A stretch of DNA of 64,000 nt. It comes from Parastagonospora avenae f. sp. tritici 18332-5. Its lineage: Eukaryota > Ascomycota > Dothideomycetes > Pleosporales > Phaeosphaeriaceae. This document shows, piece after piece, positions 33,400 through 44,414 of this stretch. The stretch covers positions 682,001 to 746,000 of the forward strand of contig JAFJTR010000007.1 of NCBI GenBank assembly GCA_022559985.1, in the 5' to 3' direction. Position 1 is the stretch's first letter; each line of letters opens with the position of its first letter. Position numbers and translations under genes: made by a program. The notes below the pieces were generated by a model, which was given only the letters and a program-made list of their open reading frames with translations, did no database searches and had not been told where the DNA came from.

Positions 33400-36300
33400 A
33401 TGGCCGGCCCGCGCGCAGGCAAGAGGTCACAGGCCAACAGCTCCGGCGATGGAGACACGTCCAACAACAAGCAGTCTCTCATGGAGGCGTCCGACAAGGA
33501 GCTCTACAGCAACGGCGCTGACAAATTTTCGGGCTACAATTCTTCCATTGCTGTCCAAGACCAGGATGATGACATGGAGGGCGTAGAGCTCAACGGGCGC
33601 CGGCTCACCGGACAGTACACAGCTTCCAAGGAGATACTCAATGAGTATGCGCATGGCGACACGGCCGAGGCGGACATCCTCGACAGCCGCGAGAAGCAGG
33701 CCCAGATCGCATCGCGCGAGACCGACTACCAGCGCCGACGATTCGATCGCGCACTGTCGCCCGACCGTGCAGACCCATTTGCAAAGGATGGTCAAGAGGG
33801 CGGACTCTCCTACAAGGAGATTATGAAGGAGCGGGACTTCGAGCGCGAGGAGGCGCGTGTGCGCCAGCTAATCGATCAAAAGGAGCGATCAGGAGGCAAC
33901 GAAGTGCTCGACCACAAGCCGACCCTCAAGGACAGCGCGGATGCTACACCGGTCAATGGCGACAAAACCCCTCCCATGGAGCCAAAGAAGCGCAAGAGGC
34001 GCAGGTGGGACGAGAGCGCGCCAGAGGGTGCGCCGGCTGTCAAGGAGGAGGACAACGAAGAAGCCAAGGAAGAAGTCAAGGAAGCACCGGAGCCTACTAA
34101 GAAGCGCTCGCGATGGTCAACGGCAGCAGTGTCACCCGCGTCACCAGCTCCAGAGCAGAAGGCCCCCGAAGCCGCAGCTCCCGCGCGATCACGATGGGAC
34201 ACAGCTGTGGTGGCTCCCTCGGGCGGAGCGACACCAGCTCCCTCCACGAACGGCTCCCGATCAGGCAATTTGCCCCCTGTTGCTTTTGGTACAGATATCT
34301 CCAACAGGAATGCGCCCTTGTCGGATGAGCAGCTTGACCTGATGCTGCCCGGCGAGAAGGACGGTTACAAAGTGCTCGAAGCTCCCCCGGGCTACGAGCC
34401 AGTACGACGGCCAGTCGGCATGCCTGCACTCCCTACAGGCTACCAGGGTTTCTTGATCCCCGAAGCCGACAACAGCCTGGCTGCCATGGGCAAGCAGTTG
34501 CCAACCGAGATTCCTGGCGTGGGCGACCTACAGTTCTTCAAGACCGAGGACATGAAGTACTTCGGCAAGCTCACAGATGGTGCGGACGAGAACGACATGA
34601 GCGTCGAGGAACTCAAGGAGCGCAAGATCATGCGTCTTCTGCTCAAAGTCAAGAACGGAACGCCGCCTATGCGAAAGACAGCTCTTCGACAGCTTACAGA
34701 CAACGCTCGCCAGTTTGGTGCCAGCGCTCTCTTCAACCAGATTCTTCCCTTGTTGATGGAGCGCAGCCTCGAGGACCAGGAGCGACATTTGCTTGTCAAA
34801 GTCATCGATCGTGTTCTCTACAAGCTGGACGACCTCGTTCGACCGTACGTCCATAAGATCCTGGTCGTCATTGAGCCTCTCCTTATCGACCAAGACTACT
34901 ACGCACGTGTAGAAGGTCGCGAAATCATTTCCAACCTTTCCAAAGCAGCCGGTCTAGCACACATGATCAGTACCATGCGACCAGATCTCGATCACCAGGA
35001 CGAATACGTACGGAACACTACGGCACGAGCCTTCGCAGTCGTCGCATCCGCCCTCGGTATACCAGCACTTCTTCCTTTCCTTCGAGCTGTTTGTCGATCC
35101 AAGAAGTCATGGAATGCTCGTCACACCGGTGTCAAGATTGTCCAGCAGATTCCCATCTTGATGGGATGTGCTATTCTACCACATTTGAAGGGTCTGGTCG
35201 ATTGCATCGGCGAGAACCTCAACGACGAACAGCCAAAGGTCCGCATGGTCACCGCACTTGCGCTTGCTTCACTCGCAGAGGCTGCAAGCCCTTACGGTAT
35301 CGAGTCATTCGATGACATCCTCAACCCTCTTTGGACTGGAGCCCGACGCCAACGTGGCAAGGCTCTCGCCGCGTTCTTGAAGGCGGTCGGCTACGTCATC
35401 CCCCTCATGGACGAGGAATACTCAAACTACTACACGAGCCAGGTCATGGAGATTGTTATTCGAGAGTTCCAGTCTCCAGATGAAGAGATGAAGAAGGTCG
35501 TGTTGAAGGTAGTCTCACAGTGTTCGAACACAGCAGGTGTAACTCCTGTCTACCTGAAGGACAATGTCCTGCCAGAGTTCTTCAAGCACTTTTGGGTACG
35601 ACGAATGGCTCTTGACAAGCGCCAATACCGCCAGGTTGTTGACACGACAGTCGATCTTGCGCAGAAGGCCGGTGTCTCCGAGATCGTCGGTCGCATTGTT
35701 AATAATATGAAAGACGAAAACGAGGCATACCGTAAGATGACCGTTGAGACCGTCGACAAGGTCATCAGCACACTCGGCGCCCACGACGTCGACCAGCGTC
35801 TCGAAGAGCAACTCATTGACGGTGTTCTCGTCGCTTTCCAGGACCAAACTATCGAAGATCCGATCGTCATTGATGGTTTCGCTACTGTCGTCAACGCACT
35901 CGGCGAACGCACCAAGACCTACCTCCCACAGATCGTGGCTACTGTGCTTGCGCGCTTGAACAACAAGTCTGCTACAGTTCGCCAGCAAGCAGCAGATCTC
36001 ATCTCGCGAATCACCTTTGTCATGCAGAAGTGCGACGAGGACCCGCAGCTGATCAAGCTCGCGCAGGCACTTTACGAGTACCTGGGTGAAGAGTATCCTG
36101 AGGTGCTTGGATCCATCTTGGGCGCTCTTCGTGCCATCGTCACAGTCGTTGGTCTCCACGCCATGCAGCCGCCTATCAAGGATCTGCTGCCTAGGCTCAC
36201 ACCCATTCTTCGTAACCGACATGAGAAGGTGCAGGAGAACACCATCGACTTAGTCGGCCGTATCGCTGATCGTGGCGCCAACTATGTCAACCCCCGAGAG

Positions 36301-37044
36301 TGGATGCGAATCTGCTTCGAACTACTTGACATGCTCAAGGCACACAAGAAGGGCATTCGACGTGCTGCCAATAACACCTTCGGTTACATCGCCAAAGCTA
36401 TCGGTCCTCAGGATGTCTTAGCAACTCTTCTCGGCAACCTTCGCGTCCAAGAGCGTCAGTCCCGTGTCTGTACCGCCGTCGCCATTGGTATCGTCGCTGA
36501 AACCTGTGCGCCGTTCACTGTCCTCCCAGCTCTGATGAACGAATACCGCGTGCCTGAGCTGAACGTCCAGAACGGTGTGCTCAAGTCACTGTCCTTCATG
36601 TTCGAGTACATTGGCGAGATGGCAAGGGACTATGTCTATGCTATCACTCCCCTTCTCGAGGACGCCCTCATCGACCGAGACCAGGTCCATCGCCAGACTG
36701 CCGCTTCAGTCGTCAAGCACGTTGCCCTAGGCTGTGTCGGTCTCGACTGCGAGGATGCCATGATCCATCTGCTGAACCTGCTGTGGCCAAACTTGTTCGA
36801 GACCAGCCCGCACGTCATCGACCGAATAGTCGAGGCTATCGAAGGCGTCCGCAACGCCGTCGGTACCCCGCTGGTTCTCAATTACCTCTGGGCCGGTCTG
36901 TTCCATCCCGCTCGCAAGGTCCGACAGCCGTACTGGCGCATCTACAACGATGCCTACGTCCAGTCCGCCGACTCGATGACACCCGCTTACCCGATGTTTG
37001 AGGAGGAGAACCTGAGGAGGCATGAACTGGATATATTCATCTAA
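33400..37044 (+). CDS. Splicing factor 3b subunit 1 (SF3B1/Hsh155)
   Basis: Single exon, 1,214 aa from the ATG at 33400, which has a strong context (CAAAATGGC; MAGPRAGKRSQANSS). An in-frame ATG at 33328 would add 24 residues. Core component of the U2 snRNP SF3b complex that clamps the branch-point duplex. The N terminus carries RWD/RWS motifs typical of SF3B1 (KKRKRRRWDESAP, KKRSRWSTA, ARSRWDTA), which are U2AF-ligand and phosphorylation sites in homologs. YEPVRRPVGMPALPTGYQGF precedes the HEAT-repeat superhelix, which runs from about residue 390 to the end with conserved segments ALFNQILPLLMERSLEDQER and DYYARVEGREIISNLSKAAG. The C terminus EEENLRRHELDIFI is near-invariant. Length matches the family. 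No introns in 3.6 kb. Confidence 0.97.
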   Translation: MAGPRAGKRSQANSSGDGDTSNNKQSLMEASDKELYSNGADKFSGYNSSIAVQDQDDDMEGVELNGRRLTGQYTASKEILNEYAHGDTAEADILDSREKQAQIASRETDYQRRRFDRALSPDRADPFAKDGQEGGLSYKEIMKERDFEREEARVRQLIDQKERSGGNEVLDHKPTLKDSADATPVNGDKTPPMEPKKRKRRRWDESAPEGAPAVKEEDNEEAKEEVKEAPEPTKKRSRWSTAAVSPASPAPEQKAPEAAAPARSRWDTAVVAPSGGATPAPSTNGSRSGNLPPVAFGTDISNRNAPLSDEQLDLMLPGEKDGYKVLEAPPGYEPVRRPVGMPALPTGYQGFLIPEADNSLAAMGKQLPTEIPGVGDLQFFKTEDMKYFGKLTDGADENDMSVEELKERKIMRLLLKVKNGTPPMRKTALRQLTDNARQFGASALFNQILPLLMERSLEDQERHLLVKVIDRVLYKLDDLVRPYVHKILVVIEPLLIDQDYYARVEGREIISNLSKAAGLAHMISTMRPDLDHQDEYVRNTTARAFAVVASALGIPALLPFLRAVCRSKKSWNARHTGVKIVQQIPILMGCAILPHLKGLVDCIGENLNDEQPKVRMVTALALASLAEAASPYGIESFDDILNPLWTGARRQRGKALAAFLKAVGYVIPLMDEEYSNYYTSQVMEIVIREFQSPDEEMKKVVLKVVSQCSNTAGVTPVYLKDNVLPEFFKHFWVRRMALDKRQYRQVVDTTVDLAQKAGVSEIVGRIVNNMKDENEAYRKMTVETVDKVISTLGAHDVDQRLEEQLIDGVLVAFQDQTIEDPIVIDGFATVVNALGERTKTYLPQIVATVLARLNNKSATVRQQAADLISRITFVMQKCDEDPQLIKLAQALYEYLGEEYPEVLGSILGALRAIVTVVGLHAMQPPIKDLLPRLTPILRNRHEKVQENTIDLVGRIADRGANYVNPREWMRICFELLDMLKAHKKGIRRAANNTFGYIAKAIGPQDVLATLLGNLRVQERQSRVCTAVAIGIVAETCAPFTVLPALMNEYRVPELNVQNGVLKSLSFMFEYIGEMARDYVYAITPLLEDALIDRDQVHRQTAASVVKHVALGCVGLDCEDAMIHLLNLLWPNLFETSPHVIDRIVEAIEGVRNAVGTPLVLNYLWAGLFHPARKVRQPYWRIYNDAYVQSADSMTPAYPMFEEENLRRHELDIFI

Positions 37045-37973
37045 GCGTAAGCTATAACCCCAGTGCCGCAGGTCTCGTCAACCTGTTTTCCTTTCTCTCT
37101 TCATTCCCCCCCTTTCATCTCGTGTATCATAGTTAAGCGCATGGGATAGCTTGGCAACGGCGTTATGGTTGGATCTCATAGGACTTGCAGGATGGCATCA
37201 TTGCGAGCTCGGAATCGAAAGACGAGATCTTGGCCGTTACGGTAATCAGAAAAACAATCTGTAATTTTTTTACAAGCTGATCTCCCTTAGGCTTCGTGAC
37301 GTGCACCATACCCTTTATCGTTGTTACCTCCTCGGATATTTCTGAGGTAAGTCTCTACTTACGGTTGCTCTGTGTGCTGAACTCGTAAAGCCGCCCCATA
37401 CCGTTTCATATGCATCACACTATTCCCGTGAGACAATGTTTGTACAGCTTGTTTTTGTGACATGTTTGTTGATCTTGTTGATCCTGTGAAGGTAAGTGGG
37501 GGTCATGCCTGCCGTAATTGACAGCCCGACCAGTGTGACACTCAACGTCAATCCACACATCACTATCATTGTCGGGACTTGTAAGCAGAGTACTCTCCAT
37601 AATGAATAGGTGTGTCTCTGCGCCAGATGATGCCAGGACACCTTGATCTGATATCACCCAAAGTCATCAGTGATTAACCATAGTCCTAACTCTATAATGA
37701 ATGCATCATATCCCCCAAACCCTGATAAGCCATGCGGCCATCTGGTGAAATGATAACCATACAATATAGTATAGCTGTTATGGAGCCTTGTGGCCATGTG
37801 TTCCGACCCCCGGTCGCCTCCTGGAAACAGAGCAGGCCTTGCTGACGACAGAGTTCAACACCGAACGCCACCCACGAACAATGAACCGTCCCAAACTTTT
37901 GGCTGAAAGCTACAACTTCTGTTGGCCTTCCAAGCCCACTCCTCCAACGCCCCAACGCCCAGCCAGAAGACAC
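37045..37973. other. Intergenic between convergent genes
   Basis: About 930 bases of 3' flank. No frame worth calling. Relatively AT-rich in the middle. Confidence 0.5.
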
Positions 37974-39164
37974 TCAGTCCACTTTCTTCACCCTTTTCCC
38001 CTCCGCAATGATCCTCGCCTTCAGGCCGTTGAGGAACTCAAGCTACACACAAGTCAGCATATGAATCACTCATTGAAACCACGCACATGCTTACTTGTTC
38101 CGTAGGACCCCAAGCCGTAACTTTAAAACTACCCGCCTTCTTATCCTTCACCCTAATATGAAACGCCCTCTCATCGAACACCAACACCCCCAACCCCTTC
38201 AACCGATCCCCCCGATCAATCCCCACCACCCAACCCCCGGCATCATTCCAAACATTGCCCACCGCCTTCTTTGGGGTCTCATTGCTACTCACATGCGCGA
38301 AGCTCAGGTGTTGCAAACTCCGTGCTTCAGCGAGCAGGTGGAACATGGTGCGCGCAGACTGAGATACGTATATTTCGCAGCGCAGAGAGCGGAGGAGTGC
38401 GCGGTTGCGCGATATGCGCAGCAGGAAGTCGCCGGCGACTTGTGTGCCAGGGAAAGTGAAGGGTTGGGTGTAGAGGATGGGGGCGACTTCGGTGTGGATT
38501 TGCTGGCATGTGCGGAGGAGGGCGAGTTTATACGGGGAGTGGTAGGTTGGGGACCACACGGTGCGGGTGCTGCCTTTCATGGCGATGGGAATAGCGGGGT
38601 CCGAGTGTGTGGGGATCAGGGCGTAAATCGTGGTGCGGATGTGTAAGGGGAGAGCGAGGAAGCGGAAGGGGGTTTCTTGGCAGATTAGGAGGGCGAGGTG
38701 ATTGGTGTAGGGGCCGGTGGGGAGGACGGTGGATTTGAGGAGGCTGAAGGGGAGGGGGGAGGAGAGTTGGAGGATGTAGGTCCAGGCTTGGGAGGATTTG
38801 TCGAGCCGTATGGTGTCAGTTCATGTTTCCTATATGCTCGAGGCTCTTCAGCCGTGCTGAACGACTTACGATAGCTCTACCGTCTGGTGCCATATATGAG
38901 CAGTCCACAACGACACCATCATCCTTCTCCATAGGTGTCTGCAGAAGCTTCGTCACTTCGGCGAACCTGTTGAATGCAGGCTTCTTGCGAGGTGCTCTTG
39001 GTGTTCGAGGAGGATTGTAAGTACGATTAGGTGTTTTTGAAATCTGGACTCCGTTGTTGTCTTCTTCCTTCACGTCGCTGAGCCTGTGCGACCGAATAGC
39101 GGATTTGGTGTGTTTACCGCTGATGACTGTGACTTCGCGTCTGAAACGATCTGATGCTTTCCAT
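37974..39164 (-). CDS. 2EXR-type (F-box-like) hypothetical protein, 5' end uncertain
   Basis: The 3' part is well supported: exon 37974..38042 (ending LEFLNGLKARIIAEGKRVKK, then VD) joined through a 52-nt intron with GTAAGC, CTGAC branch and TAG to exon 38095..about 38786. The latter encodes FRFLALPLHIRTTIYALIP and the hallmark LLRTCQQIHTEVAPILY of fungal 2EXR/DUF7730 proteins, which resemble F-box adaptors. Upstream, a charged frame continues to at least 39073 (KKPAFNRFAEVTKLLQTP, VVVDCSYMAPDG). Joining it in phase requires a weak GTAGAG donor, because the strong GTAAGT donor 12 bases further along gives the wrong phase. The start codon is not settled: an ATG at 39164 works only with a 34-nt intron. 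Function unknown. Confidence 0.6.
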
Positions 39165-40238
39165 CGATTTTGGCGCTTAATTTTGTGTTGCCTTTTGCAT
39201 TTGGAGCTGTTACAGTGCTGGGTATGTCGTTTGAGAGATCCTCGGGCTTGATCTTCCTTACTGGCGTGTTCTTGCCCTACACAGTAGCTATGGGTGGCAT
39301 CTTTGTCGCTCTGCAGTCTTTATTCGAAAGCCTGGATATCTTTAAATCCTGGAATTTCAGGTGGTTGCAAGAACAATAGTGTTGGCGTGTTTGTGCTATG
39401 AAGGTATCAAAGCGTGGCTGTTGTCGGCTGTATATGGTTGCGTGACGCCTCAGCCAGTGTGGGTGATAGAACGGGCGTGAATGCTGTGCTCCTACTGAGA
39501 TCTAATATGAGCACACGACTGGAGCCAGTCCGTGCTAAGGTGAGGTAGGATTTCAAGAGACTTGTAGGCTATAGTGAGATTAAAATGTATTGCAAGAAGC
39601 GGGAGCAGGATGATCAAGGCGAGAGAATAATTCCCTTGCCACAGAGAAGTTCCGGAATACCCTCAGCGAGTTCAAAGAAAGTAAGAGAAGCACAATGATA
39701 CTTTTGTGTGCAAGCAATCAATAAATGGTGGTGTGTACGGTACTCTCATTTGGCATGTTTACCCAGTGCAGGTTTCTCTGGCTCCATATCATGCTTTAAT
39801 TGGGTATACACTCAGAAGATCTGAAGATCAGAAGCATTCCGAGGTATTGTAGGTGACCTGAACCGGCATCTTGACTTGCTCCTCCTGTGAAATGAACAGT
39901 CCTTGTAGACCTCCGATAGATGGAATAGACAAGAAAACTACAGAACGATTGTGACTCTGAACTCAATCCTATAAACGACTGTGAGCAATATTAGCTCTGA
40001 GAATGATACACCGGAGAAGATGGTGTAGACAAAGGTCAATCGAAATGTCAATGTTAACCACAGCCGAGACTGGCCCGCAATCCCCGCCCCATCGCCGAAT
40101 ATCAAGCTCCACGAAAGCTCCCCCAAGCTCCAAACACCACCAATTCGCGTCCCCTCCCCACTCCACCACAGCGCAAAACACGCCCATACCTGCGCGTCAC
40201 TCCCTCCAAATCGCCTACCCGCCCCCATCCCCCTCAAA
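39165..40238. other. Intergenic with a stray hydrophobic frame
   Basis: About 1.07 kb. A plus-strand frame ending at 39379 (GMSFERSSGLIFLTGVFLPY and onward, no proper start) overlaps an open minus-strand frame. The rest is AT-rich without coding signal. The last 200 bases are C-rich 5' flank of SDC1. Confidence 0.35.
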
Positions 40239-40698
40239 ATGTCCGAACCCTCCCCCAACCCCGAGCAACAAATCCTCGAAGAATCCACCTCCACCTACAC
40301 CCCTCTCGCAAACGGCACGCCCCTCCCCGCAGACATAGAAATGGCCGACTCGGCACCAACTCCAGCGCCGGAAGTAACTTCTCCCCTCCCTTCAAATCTC
40401 GCACATTCTGACGCTGTGACAGCAACCCACCCCCGCCGTGCAAACCGCGCCACCTACGCCCGCACCCGTCGAGCAACGTCCAGTGCCGCCAGTCTCGTCG
40501 CGCAATAGTCCACACCCAACGGCGCAGGCGCCTACCCAGCCGATTCCGCATGGGAGCCCGACGAGGGTGTATTTGAATCAGTATGTCACGCCGCATTTGC
40601 TCGAGGCGATGAAACATTTGGCGACGACGGAGCCGGATAAGCCGCTTAGGTTCTTGAGCGAGTTTTTGGCACAGAAGAGTGCTGAGTTGGAGGGGTGA
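40239..40698 (+). CDS. SDC1: COMPASS subunit Sdc1 / Dpy-30 family
   Basis: Two exons, 40239..40373 and 40423..40698, 136 aa. Small subunit of the Set1/COMPASS histone H3K4 methyltransferase complex; the Dpy-30 helix pair dimerises and binds the Bre2/Ash2 subunit. The N-terminal 90 residues are Pro/Ala/Thr-rich and disordered. The C-terminal motif is diagnostic: SPTRVYLNQYVTPHLLEAMK, then HLATTEPDKPLRFLSEFLAQ, then KSAELEG. The 49-nt intron (GTAACT donor, CTGAC branch, ACAG acceptor) moves the reading frame so that the disordered and Dpy-30 parts fuse; unspliced, the first frame stops at 40508. Confidence 0.92.
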
Positions 40699-41032
40699 GG
40701 ATGGGAAGAGGCAATGGCATGTAGGGGCAGAGTATGGCAGAGTGCTGTGCAGAAGAGTGAGTGCTGTAATGGACAAGGCGCATAACAGGCGTTTAAAAGC
40801 ATCAAGCATCAGTAGGAAAGGTTCGGGAAGATACCCAATTCAGCGACATCACGGTCACACAACCCCAAGAGCACAAGTTGCAAGTTCTTTTCATGTATTG
40901 AATTTAGATGTAATGCTTTTTGATTCATTCCAGATCGTGACCTGCTAGGTATCCGTGAAGCATCCATGCCCGTAAAACTCCTTTCAGATGTTTCTCTTTC
41001 ACCATGACCACCCACTCGCGACCAAAGCGCGC
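40699..41032. other. Intergenic between convergent genes
   Basis: About 335 bases of shared 3' flank of SDC1 and RPS13. Nothing else seen. Confidence 0.5.
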
Positions 41033-41703
41033 TTATGCGACCAGGGTAGAGGCAGTGGCGCTCTCGTACCTCCAGGTAGGGGGGAGGACACCGACGGTCT
41101 TGTAGTAGCGGGAGAGACGGTGGATACGGGACTCAATGAGAATGAGGCGGCTGAGCAATGTTAGTGACAATTTCTTCGTTGAAGGCGTGGCAGCAACGTA
41201 CAACTTTCCGTCACGGTCCTTGCGGTTGGTGGAGAGGTGCTTGCGGACGGCAACAGCCTTCTTGATGAGCATGTAGAGGTCCTCTGGGATCTCTGGGGCG
41301 AGACCTAATGGCACAATGTCAGCTTTGCACCGACAGAGGCAGATTTGTATAGCGCGGCAGGTGCACAATGGCAGAGCTGCTGTCGACGTGCGCTTCAGCT
41401 GGGGCAGGCTATCGTACCGTTGGACTTGAGGATACGGAGGATCTTGTTTCCGGTAACGACTGCGATCTGTTAGCGTGCGCAATTCGTAGATTCAGCGTCG
41501 CAGAACTTACCCTTGGTCTGGGCGATACCGTGAGAGTCACGAAGGATCTCACCAATCTGGGAGGGAGTGGCTCCCTTCTTCGCGAGCTTCTGGATCTGCT
41601 CGACGACCTGCTCGGGAGTGGTCTTGAGCCACGCAGGCGGGCTGCGGGAGTAAGGGATGGCAGAGGCTGATATGCCCTTTCCGTTGCTGTGAAGACGACC
41701 CAT
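41033..41703 (-). CDS. RPS13: 40S ribosomal protein S13 (uS15)
   Basis: Four exons, complement join 41033..41150, 41202..41304, 41418..41459, 41511..41703, giving 151 aa, exactly the eukaryotic length. The protein starts MGRLHSNGKGISASAIPYSR, continues SPPAWLKTTPEQVVEQIQKL and GATPSQIGEILRDSHGIAQ, spliced to TKVVTGNKILRILKSNG, then LAPEIPEDLYMLIKKAVAVR, and ends RLSRYYKTVGVLPPTWRYES. Exon 2 is only 42 nt. The middle intron is 113 nt; the others are 51 nt. I looked for a box C/D snoRNA in the longer intron and found no convincing pair of boxes. Divergent from the TOS1-like gene across 741 bp. Confidence 0.97.
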
Positions 41704-42444
41704 CTTGAAGGATTGTACTGACGGAGACCTGGTCGATTAGTACGTTGGCGAAGTGGTGGGCTGAAGAGTCGTTCAAAGTTCAATCGCGAGAGTCGAAAAT
41801 GGCCTCGCCTATTGTGGCGCACGGACGTGGTCAGTGCTCGGCAAAGCGCGAGCCCATAAAAAAGTTCGGCGCCTGCAATCCTCCAACCTCCAACCTCGCC
41901 AGTCGAGAAAATGATTCTGTCAAGACCTCGACAGCGCGTCTCTACGCTGTCGCAGTTCAATTAGCTGCAGATGCGTATGCGCTGATGTTTTGCTCACCCA
42001 GGAGTAGTTTTTCCATCGTGACTGCAACTTCCTCATGGTACGTTCTATCTCTTAGCCTCACCTACTACCCGCATAAGGATGAATCTTCCATACTTATTTT
42101 CTGGTACCTCTTGTTTTAGTCTTTTATAGACGATGAACTCAACGGACATTCTGACATGCTTCGCATTCGCTTGCCTTGTTACTTGTTCTTGTTACGAGGC
42201 AATCGCTAATGGCAATCAGATTCCTCGATAAAATGGCCAGGAAGGCTCTGGAGATCGATGTTGCCTTATAACAATGCGCCTGCGTGTTCTTCGCGTGGCT
42301 CCACGTACTCGCATGTAGCATGATACAGCGTCCATAGCTATTTTGATTCTACTCCAGTAGTAATACACCGATACCAACCAAGCATATTGCATCTACTATC
42401 CACCACGAGCCTTACCTTCCATTGATCACCATCACAACATTAAC
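41704..42444. other. Intergenic, divergent
   Basis: About 740 bases holding the RPS13 promoter and the 5' flank of the TOS1-like gene. No recognised regulatory motif or RNA. Confidence 0.5.
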
Positions 42445-43845
42445 ATGAAGTATGCTCTACTCATCACAAGCTTTGCCATCCCATTCACCTACTGCAAAAC
42501 GTCCGGCGAGCTATGTCGCGGCACAGGCGAGCGAGCACCAGACGGAAACTAGTACTGCTCGGAGGTGTGGGCCATCACCTACCGCAACATCAGCCAGGCT
42601 GGGATGTACAATCGCACAACATATGTGGATCCGAACAAAGGCATCTGCGGCCATGAAACCGTTGGATATGGAGGAACTGACGAGCTGACACCATTATTCG
42701 GCGAGGTTGTTCTCTCTGTCACATACTGGCAATGGAGTGCTAAACGAGGATACAGGTCTCGATGCACCTTCGAGGACCGATGAATGTGTCGCAGCTTGCC
42801 GTATATCAGCTTCCCGGTGACATGCATACTCTACAGAAGCGGAACACTGTCCCATTTTACAATCGACGGCGAGCGATGGAGAGGAGAAAGAGCAACACCA
42901 CGGAGCCTCTCCAGAACACTGCTCGAGCCAAACCATCGCACCGACACACAGTCACGGCAACCTCTCAATCCAATAAAAAAAAACAAGGCACATCTATCAC
43001 GAAGCAGGCAGACACAGCACCAGGACGGGGCTTCGTACGCAGAGCCGCTGACTGGAACCGGGTGGCCTACTATACTTCAGCATCGCCTGCGGCCGCAACA
43101 GGACTGTCCTTCCTTGCTAATCTTGGTGATCCTCGCAAATCGGGCACGTTCGACTAGTATGTCGATGCCCTTCGCCGCTGGCATACTGCTGACCTGGGTC
43201 AGTGCATTTGGCAATTCACTCAGCTATGTGTCGAGCAATGGCGGCGTTGTTGCACCAGAGAGTATGCCTTTCGACGGCACGCTGGCTACCTCTGAGCGAG
43301 AGATCGCGGTCTTCTCTGACAAAGCATGCGATCAAGACTGCCCGTACTGGCGACCGAACGCGACATCACACTTCGGCTGGACAGGCTCTTCGAAAGCCTT
43401 CTTCATAGAATTTCAGATGGATCACTACCAGAATACCGGCACTGATCAAGGAATGATCTCGGACGCCCCAGCATGGTGGTTCCTGAACGCAGCGATACCC
43501 CGAGTCCTGCAATACGGCAGCGATCGCAACAACATCCCATGTTCATGCTGGTCAACAGGCTGTGGAGAGTTTGACGCGTTCGAGGTCCTTGGCAATGGGG
43601 AGGAGCGTGCGAAGAGTACGCTGCACCGACAAGGCAATCTCGAAGGAGGCGATTCCAATTATTTCAAAAGGCCTGTGGGAAGGATGCTGAAGTTTGCGGT
43701 CATCTGGACATATCCCAACATCACGGCTTTGGTGCTCGACGACGATTTCGACTTTAGCGAATCTCTCTCTGACGACCAGATCCAACAACTCGTGTCGTAC
43801 GATCCCGACAGCTGGGTGCATTCATTGTTCGCCATTGGAGACTGA
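42445..43845 (+). pseudogene. TOS1-like cell-wall protein gene with premature TAG
   Basis: Three-exon model, 42445..42705, 42756..43156, 43203..43845, 435 codons. Homolog of the fungal wall protein TOS1, with an N-terminal DUF2403 domain and a C-terminal DUF2401 glycosidase-like domain. The signal peptide MKYALLITSFAIPFTYC is intact. Codon 36 (42550-42552) is TAG where the family has Trp: GERAPDGN, stop, YCSEVWAITYRNISQAG. Past the stop everything is preserved, including ELTPLFGE spliced to VSMHLRGPMNVSQLAVYQLP, WNRVAYYTSAS, and GTFD spliced to YAFGNSLSYVSSNGG. The DUF2401 core CSCWSTGCGEFDAFEVLGNG and KSTLHRQGNLEGGDSNYFKR follow. The first intron has a weak GTTGTT donor. It is either a very young pseudogene, a readthrough gene or a base-call error. 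Confidence 0.75.
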
Positions 43846-44414
43846 GGTACGGTACGGTGGAACGCGCTATGGGCACTGCATTTCAACATTTAGCATATGA
43901 TTATGTAGCAAAATATGATCAGCCTTCTAGCACCTTCATGCTGCGATGACATGTGAAAAAGCGGCCGGCATGGGCGATGCGTAAGCGAACGGTGGCAAGC
44001 CAAAAGGCTGACTCGCGGCGGCTCAGCATGTGGTTGCCCGAAAAAGTAGCCCAATGCGTAGAGTGAATCCGACCGAGGTTCGCTGCAATCCAATTTGTGA
44101 AAGCGTTCCGCGACCCGAGCGTCGTTCGCACAGCGTAATCAGCTTCTCCACACCATCTGCCACCCTCTCTCAACGCACTCGACGCCCTCAATATCGCGTC
44201 CGCAGCGTGCAGCCAAGTCCATTGTTGCCGCGGATCCGCCCATTCGACGCTGTGAACCCCCAGCGAGTCCCGCAAACTACTTCCGCTTCCGCCGATCGCC
44301 AGCCTCTTTGACGTCTGTCGCGCCTCATCGACGACATCGGCACCACAGTTTGCAGCGACTGCCATCTCGACTTTCTATCGCACGAGGGTGCAGTGAGGAG
44401 GTGCGCCCGCAGGA
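43846..44414. other. Intergenic
   Basis: About 570 bases between two plus-strand genes; PEX13 promoter and 5' UTR. Nothing recognisable. Confidence 0.5.

Noticed and set aside
41305..41417. Possible intronic snoRNA in the 113-nt RPS13 intron
   Set aside because: No RTGATGA box paired with a CTGA box near the ends, and no terminal stem seen.
42784..43845. Continuous plus frame across TOS1-like exon 2 and exon 3
   Set aside because: It has no ATG start, and its first half is out of frame with the conserved HLRGPMNVSQLAVYQLP segment. Only the second half is the real exon 3.
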